This document shows positions 34,872-43,864 of a stretch of 60,186 nucleotides of DNA, piece after piece. The notes beneath the pieces are model-generated. The model made no database searches, was not told the DNA's origin, and was given only the letters and a program-made list of their open reading frames with translations. Within the stretch, counting starts at the first letter, position 1; the number at the start of each line of letters is the position of its first letter. The DNA is taken from assembly GCA_022450595.1 (NCBI GenBank), contig JAKUPT010000010.1, positions 1 to 60,186 on the forward strand, read 5' to 3'. The stretch comes from Bdellovibrionales bacterium (GTDB lineage Bacteria; Bdellovibrionota; Bdellovibrionia; Bdellovibrionales; UBA1609). A program made the translations under genes and the position numbers.

Positions 34872-35876
34872 ATGGCAAACTTGGCCCAGCTTTATAAAAC
34901 ACGCATCAAGGGTACAGGGTCTTATCTGCCGGATAAGCTTTTAACAAACAAAGATTTAGAAAAAATGATGGATACCAGTGACGAATGGATCACCGAGCGC
35001 ACTGGTATTAAAGCCCGTCATATCGCAGCCGACGATCAAGCCACAAGTGATCTTGGTGTCATTGCTGCTCAAAGAGCCCTAGAGAACGCCAATGTCGATG
35101 TCAGTGAAATCGACATGATCTTATTTGCCACTGTCACACCTGACTACTTGATGCCTAACACAGCTTGTATGCTTCAGCAAAAACTAGGAGCTCCAAACTG
35201 TGTGGCCATGGACTTATCTGCTGCTTGTTCAGGTCTTATTTACGCCTTATCTATTGCAGACCAATTTATTAAAACCGGTAACAAAAAAAATATTTTAGTG
35301 GTTGGAGCTGAAGTTTTAACCCGCTTTATTGATTATGAAGATCGTACCACTTGCATCTTGTTTGGTGACGGAGCTTCTGCGGTTGTTGTAGGTCCTAGCG
35401 AAGAAGGGCAAGACTCAGACATCTACTCTCACCACTTATACGCTGAAGGGCAACTTGGGGACTTACTAATTCTTCATGGTGGCGGCTCAAAACATCCTCC
35501 AAGACAGCACACTGTTGATCAAAAACTTCACTATGTTGATATGAACGGACGCGATATTTTTAAAAACGCCGTTCGCACTATGGGCAGATGTGCTATTGAG
35601 GCCATTGAACACAACAAAATGACTCCAGATCAAATTGACTGGATGGTTCCCCATCAGGCCAACATTAGAATTATTGAGGCCACAGCAAAGCAGGCTAAAT
35701 TTCCTATGGAAAAAGTGATTGTAGAAATTGAAGATGTTGGCAACACATCTGCGGCCACAGTGGGCATTGCCTTAGATCGCGCCATTCAAAAAGGTAAAAT
35801 TCAACGAGGACAAAACGTATTACTTGCCGCCTTTGGTGGAGGACTCACCAGCGGAAGCTTATTAATGAGGTATTAA
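34872..35876 (+). CDS. fabH: 3-oxoacyl-ACP synthase III (FabH), 334 aa
   Basis: Starts fatty-acid synthesis by condensing acyl-CoA with malonyl-ACP. ATG 34872 has GGAGGGGA upstream and replaces a longer frame that would overlap rpmF. Catalytic triad visible: Cys119 in SAACSG, His261 in VPHQANIRI, Asn291 in GNTSAA. Full length. Next to fabD with only one base between. plsX, often between rpmF and fabH, is absent here. Confidence 0.95.
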   Translation: MANLAQLYKTRIKGTGSYLPDKLLTNKDLEKMMDTSDEWITERTGIKARHIAADDQATSDLGVIAAQRALENANVDVSEIDMILFATVTPDYLMPNTACMLQQKLGAPNCVAMDLSAACSGLIYALSIADQFIKTGNKKNILVVGAEVLTRFIDYEDRTTCILFGDGASAVVVGPSEEGQDSDIYSHHLYAEGQLGDLLILHGGGSKHPPRQHTVDQKLHYVDMNGRDIFKNAVRTMGRCAIEAIEHNKMTPDQIDWMVPHQANIRIIEATAKQAKFPMEKVIVEIEDVGNTSAATVGIALDRAIQKGKIQRGQNVLLAAFGGGLTSGSLLMRY

Positions 35877-35877
35877 T

Positions 35878-36846
35878 ATGATCACGGCTCTTTTTCCCGG
35901 ACAAGGCAGTCAATATGTGGGAATGGGCAAGTTTTTGTATGACAACTTTAAATCCACCAAGCTTTTATTTGAAGAAGCCAGTGATCATTTAAAGTTGGAC
36001 TTTAAAAAACTTTGCTTTGACGGTCCCGATGAAGACTTACAACTCACTGAAAATACTCAACCCGCCATTGTATTAGTCAGCGTAGCCACCTATTATTCTG
36101 TTTCTGACAACTTTGATGTTCAACCCCATTTTTTTGCTGGCCATTCTGTGGGGGAATACTCAGCCTGTGTGGCTGCAAATAGCCTAGATTTTAAAGATGC
36201 CATTAAGGCTGTTAAAATTCGTGGAAAAGCTATGCAAGAAGCCGTTCCTGTTTGTGTGGGTGGCATGACAGCTGTTATGGGCTTAAGTCTTGAACAAGCC
36301 ACTCTTCTTTGTGATTGGGTTAAAAAAAACACTGATAAAATTGTAGAGCCTGCTAACGACAATTGCCCAGGGCAGATTGTTTTAAGTGGTCATAAAAAAG
36401 CTCTAGATTGGATGGCTGAAAACTTTAAAGTGGAAAATTTATTTACCCACAACCCTCCAAAGCGAGTTAAGTTTATCCCTTTAAAAGTAAGTGCCCCTTT
36501 TCATTGTAGTTTAATGAATCCAGCACAAGAAAAAATGAAAATCACACTTTCAAGTATGAATTTTAAATCTCCACAATCAGCTTTGTTGCAAAATGTAAAA
36601 GCCCAAACTGTAAATGACTCCAGTGAGATTCAAAAAAATCTTGTAGAACAAGTTTCAGGGGTTGTAAGATGGACCCAAACGATTAATGAAGCTCACTCAC
36701 AAGGCTCAAAGTACTTTATAGAATTTGGCGACAGTAAGGTTTTAAGTGGGTTAAATAAAAAAATAAACTCAGAGCTTAAAACCTTTAACTTACAAAGCTT
36801 AGAGGATATCAAAAATTTAGAGCAAAACTTAAGAGAGGTTTTATGA
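35878..36846 (+). CDS. fabD: malonyl-CoA:ACP transacylase, 322 aa
   Basis: Transfers malonyl from CoA to ACP. Motifs: FPGQGSQYVGMG at the N-terminus, nucleophile Ser90 in GHSVGEYSA, and catalytic-region His in SAPFHCSLM. The stop overlaps the fabG ATG by four bases (36843-36846), indicating coupling. Normal length. Confidence 0.95.
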   Translation: MITALFPGQGSQYVGMGKFLYDNFKSTKLLFEEASDHLKLDFKKLCFDGPDEDLQLTENTQPAIVLVSVATYYSVSDNFDVQPHFFAGHSVGEYSACVAANSLDFKDAIKAVKIRGKAMQEAVPVCVGGMTAVMGLSLEQATLLCDWVKKNTDKIVEPANDNCPGQIVLSGHKKALDWMAENFKVENLFTHNPPKRVKFIPLKVSAPFHCSLMNPAQEKMKITLSSMNFKSPQSALLQNVKAQTVNDSSEIQKNLVEQVSGVVRWTQTINEAHSQGSKYFIEFGDSKVLSGLNKKINSELKTFNLQSLEDIKNLEQNLREVL

Positions 36847-37592
36847 TCTTTGCAGAAAGACACAAGGACAAGTGTTATCTAGTGACCGGTGGCAGTCGTG
36901 GCATTGGAGCTAAAATTGCGGAACTATTAGCAGCCGAAGGAGCACGTGTAGCGATCACTTATTCCTCAAGCGCTGCCAAAGCAGAAAATGTACTTGCCGG
37001 CTTAAGAGGCGAAAATCACCGAATGGTACAAATGAAATTGCAAGACGCAGAAAGTGTTCAAGCCGCTTTTAAAAGTGTTTTGGAGGATTTTGGCCAACTT
37101 GATGGTTTAGTGAATAATGCCGGTATTACAAAAGACCAAATATTACTTAGAATGAAAGATGAAGAGTTTGAAGAGGTCATTGAAACCAACCTTAAAGGCA
37201 CATATCTTTGCACCAAACTTGCTATGAAGCCCATGATGAAAAAGCGCTACGGCAGCATTGTGAACGTGACCAGTGTGATTGGACAGATGGGAAACGCCGG
37301 GCAGTCCAACTACGCTGCCTCAAAAGCAGGCATTGAGGGCTTTACCAAGGCCATTGCCAGAGAGGTGGCCTCAAGAAATATTCGTCTTAATTGTGTGGCC
37401 CCAGGCCTTATTCAAACCGATATGACCGGACAATTGTCTGAAGACGTAAAACAACAGATGTTAGATGAAATCCCACTGGCCCGTTGGGGCACACCTGAGG
37501 ATGTGGCACGAGCGGTAAGTTTTTTGCTTAGCGATGAAGCTTCATATGTCACTGGACAAACCTTAAGTGTTAATGGTGGAATGTACATGTAA
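36843..37592 (+). CDS. fabG: 3-oxoacyl-ACP reductase, 249 aa
   Basis: NADPH-dependent short-chain dehydrogenase of fatty-acid elongation. Cofactor loop VTGGSRGIGA near the N-terminus, NNAG at 91-94, and the catalytic Ser144-Tyr157-Lys161 (SVIGQ ... YAASK). Full length with C-terminal VNGGMYM. Overlaps fabD; 42 bases before acpP. Confidence 0.95.
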   Translation: MIFAERHKDKCYLVTGGSRGIGAKIAELLAAEGARVAITYSSSAAKAENVLAGLRGENHRMVQMKLQDAESVQAAFKSVLEDFGQLDGLVNNAGITKDQILLRMKDEEFEEVIETNLKGTYLCTKLAMKPMMKKRYGSIVNVTSVIGQMGNAGQSNYAASKAGIEGFTKAIAREVASRNIRLNCVAPGLIQTDMTGQLSEDVKQQMLDEIPLARWGTPEDVARAVSFLLSDEASYVTGQTLSVNGGMYM

Positions 37593-37634
37593 TTTAAATT
37601 TTAAAACAAAAAACAAATAGATAAAGGAAATGTT

Positions 37635-37865
37635 ATGCAAGACAAAATTACAAAAATTATTGAAGAGCAACTTGGTGTTGAATCAGATCGTATTAAGCCA
37701 GAGGCGTCTTTTATTGATGACCTTGGTGCAGACAGCTTAGATATTGTTGAGCTTGTAATGGCAATGGAAGAAGAGTTTGAAATTGAAATTCCAGACGAAG
37801 ATGCTGAAGGCTTAAAAACAGTTCAAGATGTTATGAGTTATCTGCAAAATAAAGGTAAAGCTTAA
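37635..37865 (+). CDS. acpP: acyl carrier protein, 76 aa
   Basis: Small acidic carrier with the phosphopantetheine serine in GADSLD (Ser34) and the helix [29 protein letters not shown] site upstream. A strong terminator follows at 37898, although fabF continues on the same strand from its own GGAGG site, which suggests acpP transcript level is set separately. Confidence 0.97.
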   Translation: MQDKITKIIEEQLGVESDRIKPEASFIDDLGADSLDIVELVMAMEEEFEIEIPDEDAEGLKTVQDVMSYLQNKGKA

Positions 37866-37897
37866 TTTACCCTTATAATTTTTTGAAATTTGAATAG

Positions 37898-37932
37898 GCC
37901 TGACAGTTTCAATAAAATTGTCAGGCTTTTTT
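37898..37932 (+). terminator. intrinsic terminator between acpP and fabF
   Basis: Stem GCCTGACA / TGTCAGGC (37898-37905 with 37919-37926), 13-nt loop, then a T6 run. A perfect 8-bp GC-containing stem. Placed inside the fab cluster it probably trims acpP transcripts and attenuates fabF. Confidence 0.85.
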
Positions 37933-37953
37933 ATATGAACTCGGAGGTTTCAG

Positions 37954-39234
37954 GTGGCTGACTTTCTAAAAGACAATATTTACTTAAAAACCCAAAAGCC
38001 GCAAAGGCGTGTTGTGGTCACAGGCATGGGAATTCTTTCCCCTGTTGGTAACTCTGTTTTAGAAAGCTGGGAGAATGTGATTGCGGGTAAAAGTGGTATA
38101 GATAAAATCACCGCCTTTGATGCCTCGTCTTACAGCTCTCAAATTGCCGGGGAAGTAAAAAACTTTAACCCTGAGGACTTTATACATAAAAAAGAACTTA
38201 AAAAAATGGACCGTTTTATTCAACTCTCCATTGCTGCCTCCATGCAGGCCTGGAAAGACTGCGGTCTTGATATTAGTGAAGAGCTTTGTGAAAAAACAGG
38301 TGTAATTATTGGTGTGGGCATGGGGGGACTTCCTCAAATTGAAATACAACATTCTATACAAGTAGACAGAGGCCCCAATCGTATCTCGCCCTTTTTTATC
38401 CCCTCAGTGATCACAAATTTAGCAGCAGGACAAGTTAGTATTAAATATGGATTCAATGGCCCAAACTACTCAGTGACCAGTGCCTGTGCTAGTAGCAATC
38501 ACTCCATTGGTGATGCTTATAGGTTTATACGAGATGGTGTGTGTGATGTAATGCTGGCTGGAGGTGCTGAAAGCACCATTTGTCCTATGGCCGTTGGCGG
38601 CTTTGCAGCTATGAAGGCTTTATCCACACGAAATGAACAGCCAAGCCTAGCCTCTAGGCCTTGGGATCAAAACCGAGACGGCTTTGTTTTAGCCGAAGGA
38701 GCTGCCACACTTATCCTTGAAGATTACGAGCATGCTGCCAGACGTGGAGCAAAAATATACGCAGAAGTATCAGGCTACGGCTTAAGTGCAGACGCCCATC
38801 ATATGACCTCACCTGCACCTCAAGGCAAAGGCGCGGCTCACGCTATGCGAATGACCTTAAATGATGCTCAAATCAAGCCAGAAGAAATAGACTATATCAA
38901 TGCCCACGGTACAAGCACACCTACAGGAGATGGTCTTGAGTGTGAAGCGGTAAAGTCTGTCTTTAAAGAGCATGCAAAAAACCTAATGGTTAGCAGTACA
39001 AAAAGTATGACAGGCCACGCACTGGGTGCCGCCGGAGCCTTAGAGTCAGTGTTTAGCATCATGGCCTTAGAGACAGGTGTTATTCCACCAACAATTAATT
39101 TGGATGAACCAAGCCCTGAGTGTGATTTAGACTTTGTACCTCTTAAGGCAAAACAAAAACAAATCAAACATGCGTTAAATAACAGCTTTGGTTTTGGTGG
39201 CACGAATGCTTGTATTTTATTTTCTAAAATATAA
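37954..39234 (+). CDS. fabF: 3-oxoacyl-ACP synthase II (FabF), 426 aa
   Basis: Elongating ketosynthase. GTG start with CGGAGG eight bases upstream. Catalytic Cys178 in TSACASSNHSIG, His in NAHGTSTPTGD and His in KSMTGHALGAAG, plus C-terminal NNSFGFGGTN. Slightly longer N-terminus than usual (about 15 extra residues). Convergent with the next gene, stops two bases apart. Confidence 0.95.
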   Translation: MADFLKDNIYLKTQKPQRRVVVTGMGILSPVGNSVLESWENVIAGKSGIDKITAFDASSYSSQIAGEVKNFNPEDFIHKKELKKMDRFIQLSIAASMQAWKDCGLDISEELCEKTGVIIGVGMGGLPQIEIQHSIQVDRGPNRISPFFIPSVITNLAAGQVSIKYGFNGPNYSVTSACASSNHSIGDAYRFIRDGVCDVMLAGGAESTICPMAVGGFAAMKALSTRNEQPSLASRPWDQNRDGFVLAEGAATLILEDYEHAARRGAKIYAEVSGYGLSADAHHMTSPAPQGKGAAHAMRMTLNDAQIKPEEIDYINAHGTSTPTGDGLECEAVKSVFKEHAKNLMVSSTKSMTGHALGAAGALESVFSIMALETGVIPPTINLDEPSPECDLDFVPLKAKQKQIKHALNNSFGFGGTNACILFSKI

Positions 39235-39235
39235 A

Positions 39236-40900
39236 TTAAATATTGCACTTAATTCTTAATGCTGCTTTGACATCTGTACCATTGAGCTTTCTTGAACAAC
39301 AAAATCTAGCTTTTTGTATTTCAAAACTAGCGGACTGGATCATTTGTTTAACTCTTAAAACATTATCTTTAAGTAAGTAAGAAGACTCTTCATTAATACA
39401 GTTCTTTTGATTTGGAGCATTAATACCTCTGTAACAAACATTACCAAGCTCACCATTAGACTTAACCTGAACAGCACTTGGTATTCCATGAATATCATTA
39501 TTTAAAAATCCATTAGGATTTAATATGTCAATTGAGGTTATATCTCCATTATTGTTTGAATTTACTTTTAATTTTAGTTTATTTTTTGAAAGTACGACTT
39601 CGTTATTTGTGCATTTGTCCACTTGAGGAGCTTTTTGTGAATCTTCAAAGTTTTTCTCTAAGATTGAACAGGTGTATTGTTCATTTTTTAAAGCATGTTC
39701 TTGTTGTTCCCATGGCATATTAAGAAAATCAATAAATTTAGGTGTTAATGCCTCAACGGGCTTACAGCCTCCATCTCCTTTAATCCAATCATGATGTCCT
39801 AGTGTTTCCGAGCATCCAATACCTTTGCCAGCAAAAAACAAGCCCACACCATCTGCGGCCATCATTAATTTCATTCCCGCCTTTGAAGCTAGTAGTCTTA
39901 AAACTTCAGTGAGCGTTTTTTTTGTTCCAGTTATAGATTTATGAAGTATTGACATAGCACTTAACTGCTTTGAAGAGAACTTAACTTTAAGTTTCTCTTT
40001 TTGAGAGTCTAAAAGCATACTGAATTTTATAGCTCTATACTGATATGTATTTGGTGGAGTATATTCTAAACCTTTTACAATGTGTTTATATCTTTTTTCT
40101 AAAGCTGCAGCTAATTCTCTTTCCTTAGGTTCTTTCATAAACTCGCTGGCTAATTGCATTTTTCGCCCAAATTCTTCTTCAGAAACTGGCGACATTCCTC
40201 TATCTACAAAGTCTGCGACGTTCTCTAAAAGTTTTAATAGTTTTCTTTTTCTTTGAAGTTCCTTTTTGTACTCAGTGGACATATTTTCAGTCTCTTGAAG
40301 ACCAATCACTTCATAAGCACGTTGCATATACTTTTCATCAATAGCGTTGAGTTTATCAATGGTGGGACGATCAATGGAGCGCTGGTATCCAGAATAAAGC
40401 TTTTTATAAAATTGCTCTTTATCATCAGCCATCGCAAGCCCAGATATCTTAGCTCTATCATGCTCAGCTAAAGCAAGGTTTACCTGTTGTTCTGTAAGGC
40501 CATCAAAAACTTCTGGATACATTTTTAACAATTCTAAACCAAGTTTTTTGACTCTCTTTCTGTGAAGTTGGGTATGGTGATAAAAATCCTCAATGGAGTT
40601 AACATATTGATTTGAAAGTATGCCTTTAACATCTTTCAATTGATCTAAAGTCTTTCTTGCAGCAACGGTCATTGGACTCACTAAAGACATTTTTTTTTCA
40701 TTTCCGCAACAGCTTTCAGCCTCTGATACTTTATTATCTTTATTAATTTCTTTATGAAAAACCATACGCTGACAATCTTTTAATGAAATGGAATTAGCAC
40801 ATGAAATCTCTGTAGATAGGTGTTGAATTTTTTTAGGCGCATAAAGCATATCGCAGGTTTCAGCAAATATATGGGGGAATATAAATAATAAGATCAGCAT
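39236..40900 (-). CDS. secreted protein with HD-like domain, 554 aa
   Basis: Short signal peptide MLILLFIFPHIFA before a cysteine-containing N-terminus (TCDM, ISCANS, KDCQRM, ESCCGN). Residues about 105-160 resemble an HD phosphohydrolase: HTQLHRKRVKKLGLELL, then LALAEHDRAKIS carrying the HD pair, and later ENVADFVDRG where the family has its final Asp. The C-terminal third contains paired cysteines (GCSET, GGCKP, NVCYRG, RFCCSR) suggesting an oxidised extracytoplasmic environment. HD enzymes are normally cytosolic, so export is odd. No ribosome site is seen; a TATAAT box ends six bases before the ATG, consistent with a leaderless message. Function unknown. Confidence 0.65.
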   Translation of the reverse strand: MLILLFIFPHIFAETCDMLYAPKKIQHLSTEISCANSISLKDCQRMVFHKEINKDNKVSEAESCCGNEKKMSLVSPMTVAARKTLDQLKDVKGILSNQYVNSIEDFYHHTQLHRKRVKKLGLELLKMYPEVFDGLTEQQVNLALAEHDRAKISGLAMADDKEQFYKKLYSGYQRSIDRPTIDKLNAIDEKYMQRAYEVIGLQETENMSTEYKKELQRKRKLLKLLENVADFVDRGMSPVSEEEFGRKMQLASEFMKEPKERELAAALEKRYKHIVKGLEYTPPNTYQYRAIKFSMLLDSQKEKLKVKFSSKQLSAMSILHKSITGTKKTLTEVLRLLASKAGMKLMMAADGVGLFFAGKGIGCSETLGHHDWIKGDGGCKPVEALTPKFIDFLNMPWEQQEHALKNEQYTCSILEKNFEDSQKAPQVDKCTNNEVVLSKNKLKLKVNSNNNGDITSIDILNPNGFLNNDIHGIPSAVQVKSNGELGNVCYRGINAPNQKNCINEESSYLLKDNVLRVKQMIQSASFEIQKARFCCSRKLNGTDVKAALRIKCNI

Positions 40901-40906
40901 TTATTA

Positions 40907-40941
40907 ATTATACTAAATATTTCTATACTTACTAAATATTT
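40907..40941 (-). promoter_or_regulatory. promoter with 12-bp direct repeat, possible leaderless start
   Basis: On the minus strand TATAAT occupies 40912-40907, six bases from the ATG at 40900. On the plus strand TACTAAATATTT occurs at 40911-40922 and again at 40930-40941, 19 bp centre to centre (about two helical turns). The first copy overlaps the -10 box, as an operator would. The -35 region is weak, fitting a controlled promoter. Confidence 0.4.
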
Positions 40942-41029
40942 AATTATTTTTTATTTTTAGCTGTATAAAGTTTTAACAGATCTAAAGTTCTTAAACAGTA
41001 AGATGTAATTTAAAGCGTTAAGCGACTAA

Positions 41030-42154
41030 TTAATTTTTTACAGACTCAATAGCCTCAAGTCTATTACAAAGCCCTGGATACGACCTAATGGAGCGTTGAA
41101 CATCTGCCCGCCTGCAATGAATGTTATCCTCCGTAGTACCATGAAGTTTAATTAAAGCTCTTCTTAAATCATTCTTTGAAAAACCGGCTTTTATTAAAAT
41201 TTCAGCTCCAACAACATCGGCCTCAATTTCAATGACAGGTGTCTTTTGAGCAAACTCGTGTAGGATCATATTAAGATGAGTTTGTTCATCCACTTGCCTG
41301 TAAAATTCATGCTTCTTACCTGTGACTATCCATAATAGCCACTCCATTGTTAGTTGGCCAAAATGACGACTGCCAGATGCTATTAACTGACCTAAAGTTT
41401 TTAAACTATGACCTCTATCTCCATGAGCAATTTCGTGGGCTAAGATTGCTCTTAAGGCATCAGGGTCTTCTTGCAAATCCTCATACAGAGCCGTAGAAAT
41501 AAAAACAGAACATCCGGTATTAAATGCATTTTTAAAGTCTAGCTCTACTAGATAAGCCTGGTAACAGTCCTGCATGCCGTAATCATAGCTATGGTATTTG
41601 ATCTCATCTAAAAGATCATTGAGATGTCTGTTTTGTTTAAAATACTTAGTGCTTTCCTTACCTCTAAGAGCTGCGTCGGCCATACCAAGAGCCATTTTGT
41701 GCTCTTCAATGGCTTGATGACCTTTTAGTCTTTCTAGGTTCTTCCAAATTTGAAAAATAAAATTTTCGTAACCTACTTTTAAAAAAGCAGGAATGTCAGA
41801 CAAGTATCTATAGGTGGTGGGGTGCTGGGACTGATAGTACTCATGGGTGTTTAATAAAGTTTTGTCAAATTTAGGCTTTAAAGACTTATAGGAGTCATAG
41901 GCAAGATCTGCAACATCAGAGCCTAGATAGTTATAATACAAAGAGTAGCCTTTAATGATTTTAGGCTGAAGCTTTGTTTTAAACTCATGTCCCCAATAAA
42001 ACTTAACAAATTCCACTCTAGGAGCAATGAATTCTGACACCTGTTCATATTTTTCAAACACCTGGCCTTGAAGTTTCTCCCAAAAACCAAGTTCTTTTGC
42101 AGATAAATTTAAGCTTGTAAACATTAAGAAAAATACAACAGCAAATCTCATCAT
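41030..42154 (-). CDS. secreted M48-family zinc metalloprotease, 374 aa
   Basis: Signal peptide MMRFAVVFFLMFTSLNLSA. Start is one of three tandem codons GTG-ATG-ATG behind a G-run; ATG 42154 is used. Zinc motif HEIAH near residues 240-244 and the third-ligand region VIEIEADVVGAEILIKAG match peptidase M48 (BepA/LoiP type). The N-terminal 200 residues are charged and family-atypical. A C-terminal Cys pair (HCRRAD, GLCNRL) may form a disulfide. Likely periplasmic peptidase for outer-membrane protein quality control or predation. Confidence 0.85.
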   Translation of the reverse strand: MMRFAVVFFLMFTSLNLSAKELGFWEKLQGQVFEKYEQVSEFIAPRVEFVKFYWGHEFKTKLQPKIIKGYSLYYNYLGSDVADLAYDSYKSLKPKFDKTLLNTHEYYQSQHPTTYRYLSDIPAFLKVGYENFIFQIWKNLERLKGHQAIEEHKMALGMADAALRGKESTKYFKQNRHLNDLLDEIKYHSYDYGMQDCYQAYLVELDFKNAFNTGCSVFISTALYEDLQEDPDALRAILAHEIAHGDRGHSLKTLGQLIASGSRHFGQLTMEWLLWIVTGKKHEFYRQVDEQTHLNMILHEFAQKTPVIEIEADVVGAEILIKAGFSKNDLRRALIKLHGTTEDNIHCRRADVQRSIRSYPGLCNRLEAIESVKN

Positions 42155-42385
42155 CACCCCCCCAGTGAAAAAATAAAATTACCCGCAGACTGATGCTTGA
42201 GCCAATAAATGCTGTAAAAGCATTGATTTGAATTAATTTTATGAAGCTTATTTTGAAAAAAAGATGTTTATTGAGCTTAAAAACTCATCATCATAAGTTT
42301 TATCTATAAAAATAATAACCAATTCTTCTTGACCTTCACTGGGTAAGTTCGCTGAAATGAGTTTATAACAACAAGGAGTCTATCT

Positions 42386-42922
42386 ATGAAATACCTAATT
42401 TTATTTTTGAGTGTGTTAATAATCAGCTGCCAACACCACTCCCCTAAATCTTCAAAAGACTGGACAAAGGGATCTTGGGGTGACACTGAATACTCAATGT
42501 ATAAAGGCTTATATTTTTCAGGTCAGCCAGATATGGAAGAGCTAGAACAGGCCATTACAGATGACAACATAAAGGCCATTGTAAACTTAAGACCAAAAAG
42601 CGAAGATCCTAAAGTTTTTGAAAACGAGCTTGAGCTTGCTGGCAAAAAAAATGTGGCTTACTACAACATCCCAATTGATGGCTCAAAAGAGCTTGATAAA
42701 AAGCAAATGGACAAGATTGAAACCGTTGTCAGAAAACACCACAAGAATAAAGAAAATGTCATCATACATTGCAGTTCAGGGCAAAGAGCCATGACATGGT
42801 TTGCGGTTCACCTTATCGAGCACCACAAAATGAGTTTAGATAAAGGTTTAAAACTTTCAGAAAAAGGTGGCCTAGAAAAAGACGGCTTAAAAGAAAAAGT
42901 GAGAACTTACTTTAAAAAGTAA
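42386..42922 (+). CDS. DUF442-type tyrosine phosphatase lipoprotein, 178 aa
   Basis: Lipobox VLIISC (Cys15). The domain matches beta-lactamase-hydrolase-like phosphatases (DUF442): early FSGQPDMEELEQAI, KAIVNLRPKSE, YYNIPIDGS, and the loop IHCSSGQRA. The family uses Cys-x4-Arg, as seen here (CSSGQR). AACAAGGAG site upstream. Such proteins are usually cytosolic or fused to other domains; a lipid-anchored form in the envelope is unusual. Followed by a terminator. Confidence 0.82.
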   Translation: MKYLILFLSVLIISCQHHSPKSSKDWTKGSWGDTEYSMYKGLYFSGQPDMEELEQAITDDNIKAIVNLRPKSEDPKVFENELELAGKKNVAYYNIPIDGSKELDKKQMDKIETVVRKHHKNKENVIIHCSSGQRAMTWFAVHLIEHHKMSLDKGLKLSEKGGLEKDGLKEKVRTYFKK

Positions 42923-42987
42923 AAACAAGCCCTGCTAGATGTTCTAATGGGTCTGTAAATAATTTTGTGTTTTGTTGACGAAGCCAG

Positions 42988-43016
42988 AAGGCTAGTCAGA
43001 AATTGCTAGCCTTTAT
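42988..43016. terminator. bidirectional intrinsic terminator
   Basis: Stem AAGGCTAG / CTAGCCTT (42988-42995 with 43006-43013), 10-nt loop, T-run after it. It separates the phosphatase gene from the convergent 146-aa protein gene and can serve both. Confidence 0.7.
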
Positions 43017-43037
43017 AAATAATATTTAAATTTAAAT

Positions 43038-43478
43038 CTAGTTTTGATTAATCCACTCTATAGGCTCACCTTTGAACTCAATTCCTTTTCTATCAATCGA
43101 GAAGGGAGTAATAGAAATACCCTCACTGGAAGGGCTCATTACAAACCCGTTTATTGACTCCACATTTATTTTTTGACTTGAAGCATACTTTGTTGTTGTA
43201 CTTCTAATTGAGTCTCCGATCCATTCTAATTTCAAAAACTGATTTTGCGAAACATTTATTGGTGATGTTATAATTCTTTCGATACCGTCTATTTGAAGGT
43301 ATTCAGCGCCGTTTTCATGCTCAACAGTGATAGCATTACAATCATACTGCACTATTTTTTGAATTGAACCAGTTTCATCATTTAAATAGGTACCCTGAAA
43401 ACTTGTACATTCGTTCGCGTTTGCAAACACAATATTTGTTAACAGCAGCCCTATACATGCAAATAAAAGATTTTTCAT
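43038..43478 (-). CDS. secreted protein of unknown function, 146 aa
   Basis: Signal peptide MKNLLFACIGLLLTNIVFA. GAGGTAC precedes the ATG. Mature chain has two cysteines (NECTSF and YDCNAI), probably paired, and beta-rich sequence (ITVEHENGAEYLQIDGIERII). No family recognised. Stands beside the gene-debris region. Confidence 0.7.
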   Translation of the reverse strand: MKNLLFACIGLLLTNIVFANANECTSFQGTYLNDETGSIQKIVQYDCNAITVEHENGAEYLQIDGIERIITSPINVSQNQFLKLEWIGDSIRSTTTKYASSQKINVESINGFVMSPSSEGISITPFSIDRKGIEFKGEPIEWINQN

Positions 43479-43597
43479 AGTACCTCTAATGTTTATATCT
43501 ACTGGATAATAACATTTTACTAGCTTTGCTGAGCGAGTTTTTGATCTAGGCTGTAATCATTTCTTGCATGTATAAAGACTAGACAAAAAACACGTAA

Positions 43598-43864
43598 CTG
43601 CATGGAATAACATGCTTTTTTAGACCTAAAAACCAATATGATAGGAGTCCTAATATTTGGCACTTTAGTATATCTATAGATCTAATTCGCGCCAATATTG
43701 TTTATTCAAAAGAAAAGGTTGATTATTTAATCAGCTCTTCAGTTAACAGCTTAGTGATTAAAGGTGCTGACCATGGGCTTGATATTGATACAGACCTTAT
43801 TCGTTCATTAGATGAGATGAAGAATATCATTTCTAAAACACTAGAGTTTGTTAAAAAGGAATAA
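43598..43864 (+). pseudogene. 3'-fragment of an alpha/beta-hydrolase gene
   Basis: An 88-codon stop-free frame with no start codon or ribosome site. It reads LIRANIVYSKEKVDYL, then SLVIKGADHGLDI, then DEMKNIISKTLEFVKKE and TAA. That is the pattern of the last strand, catalytic-His loop (GADHG) and final helix of small alpha/beta hydrolases. The first two-thirds of such a gene, with the nucleophile, is missing. Best read as a decayed remnant; the assignment is moderate because the fragment is short. Confidence 0.5.

Noticed and set aside
37898-37932. Terminator as the end of the fab operon
   Set aside because: fabF follows on the same strand at once with its own GGAGG site. It is better read as an internal attenuator or processing hairpin.
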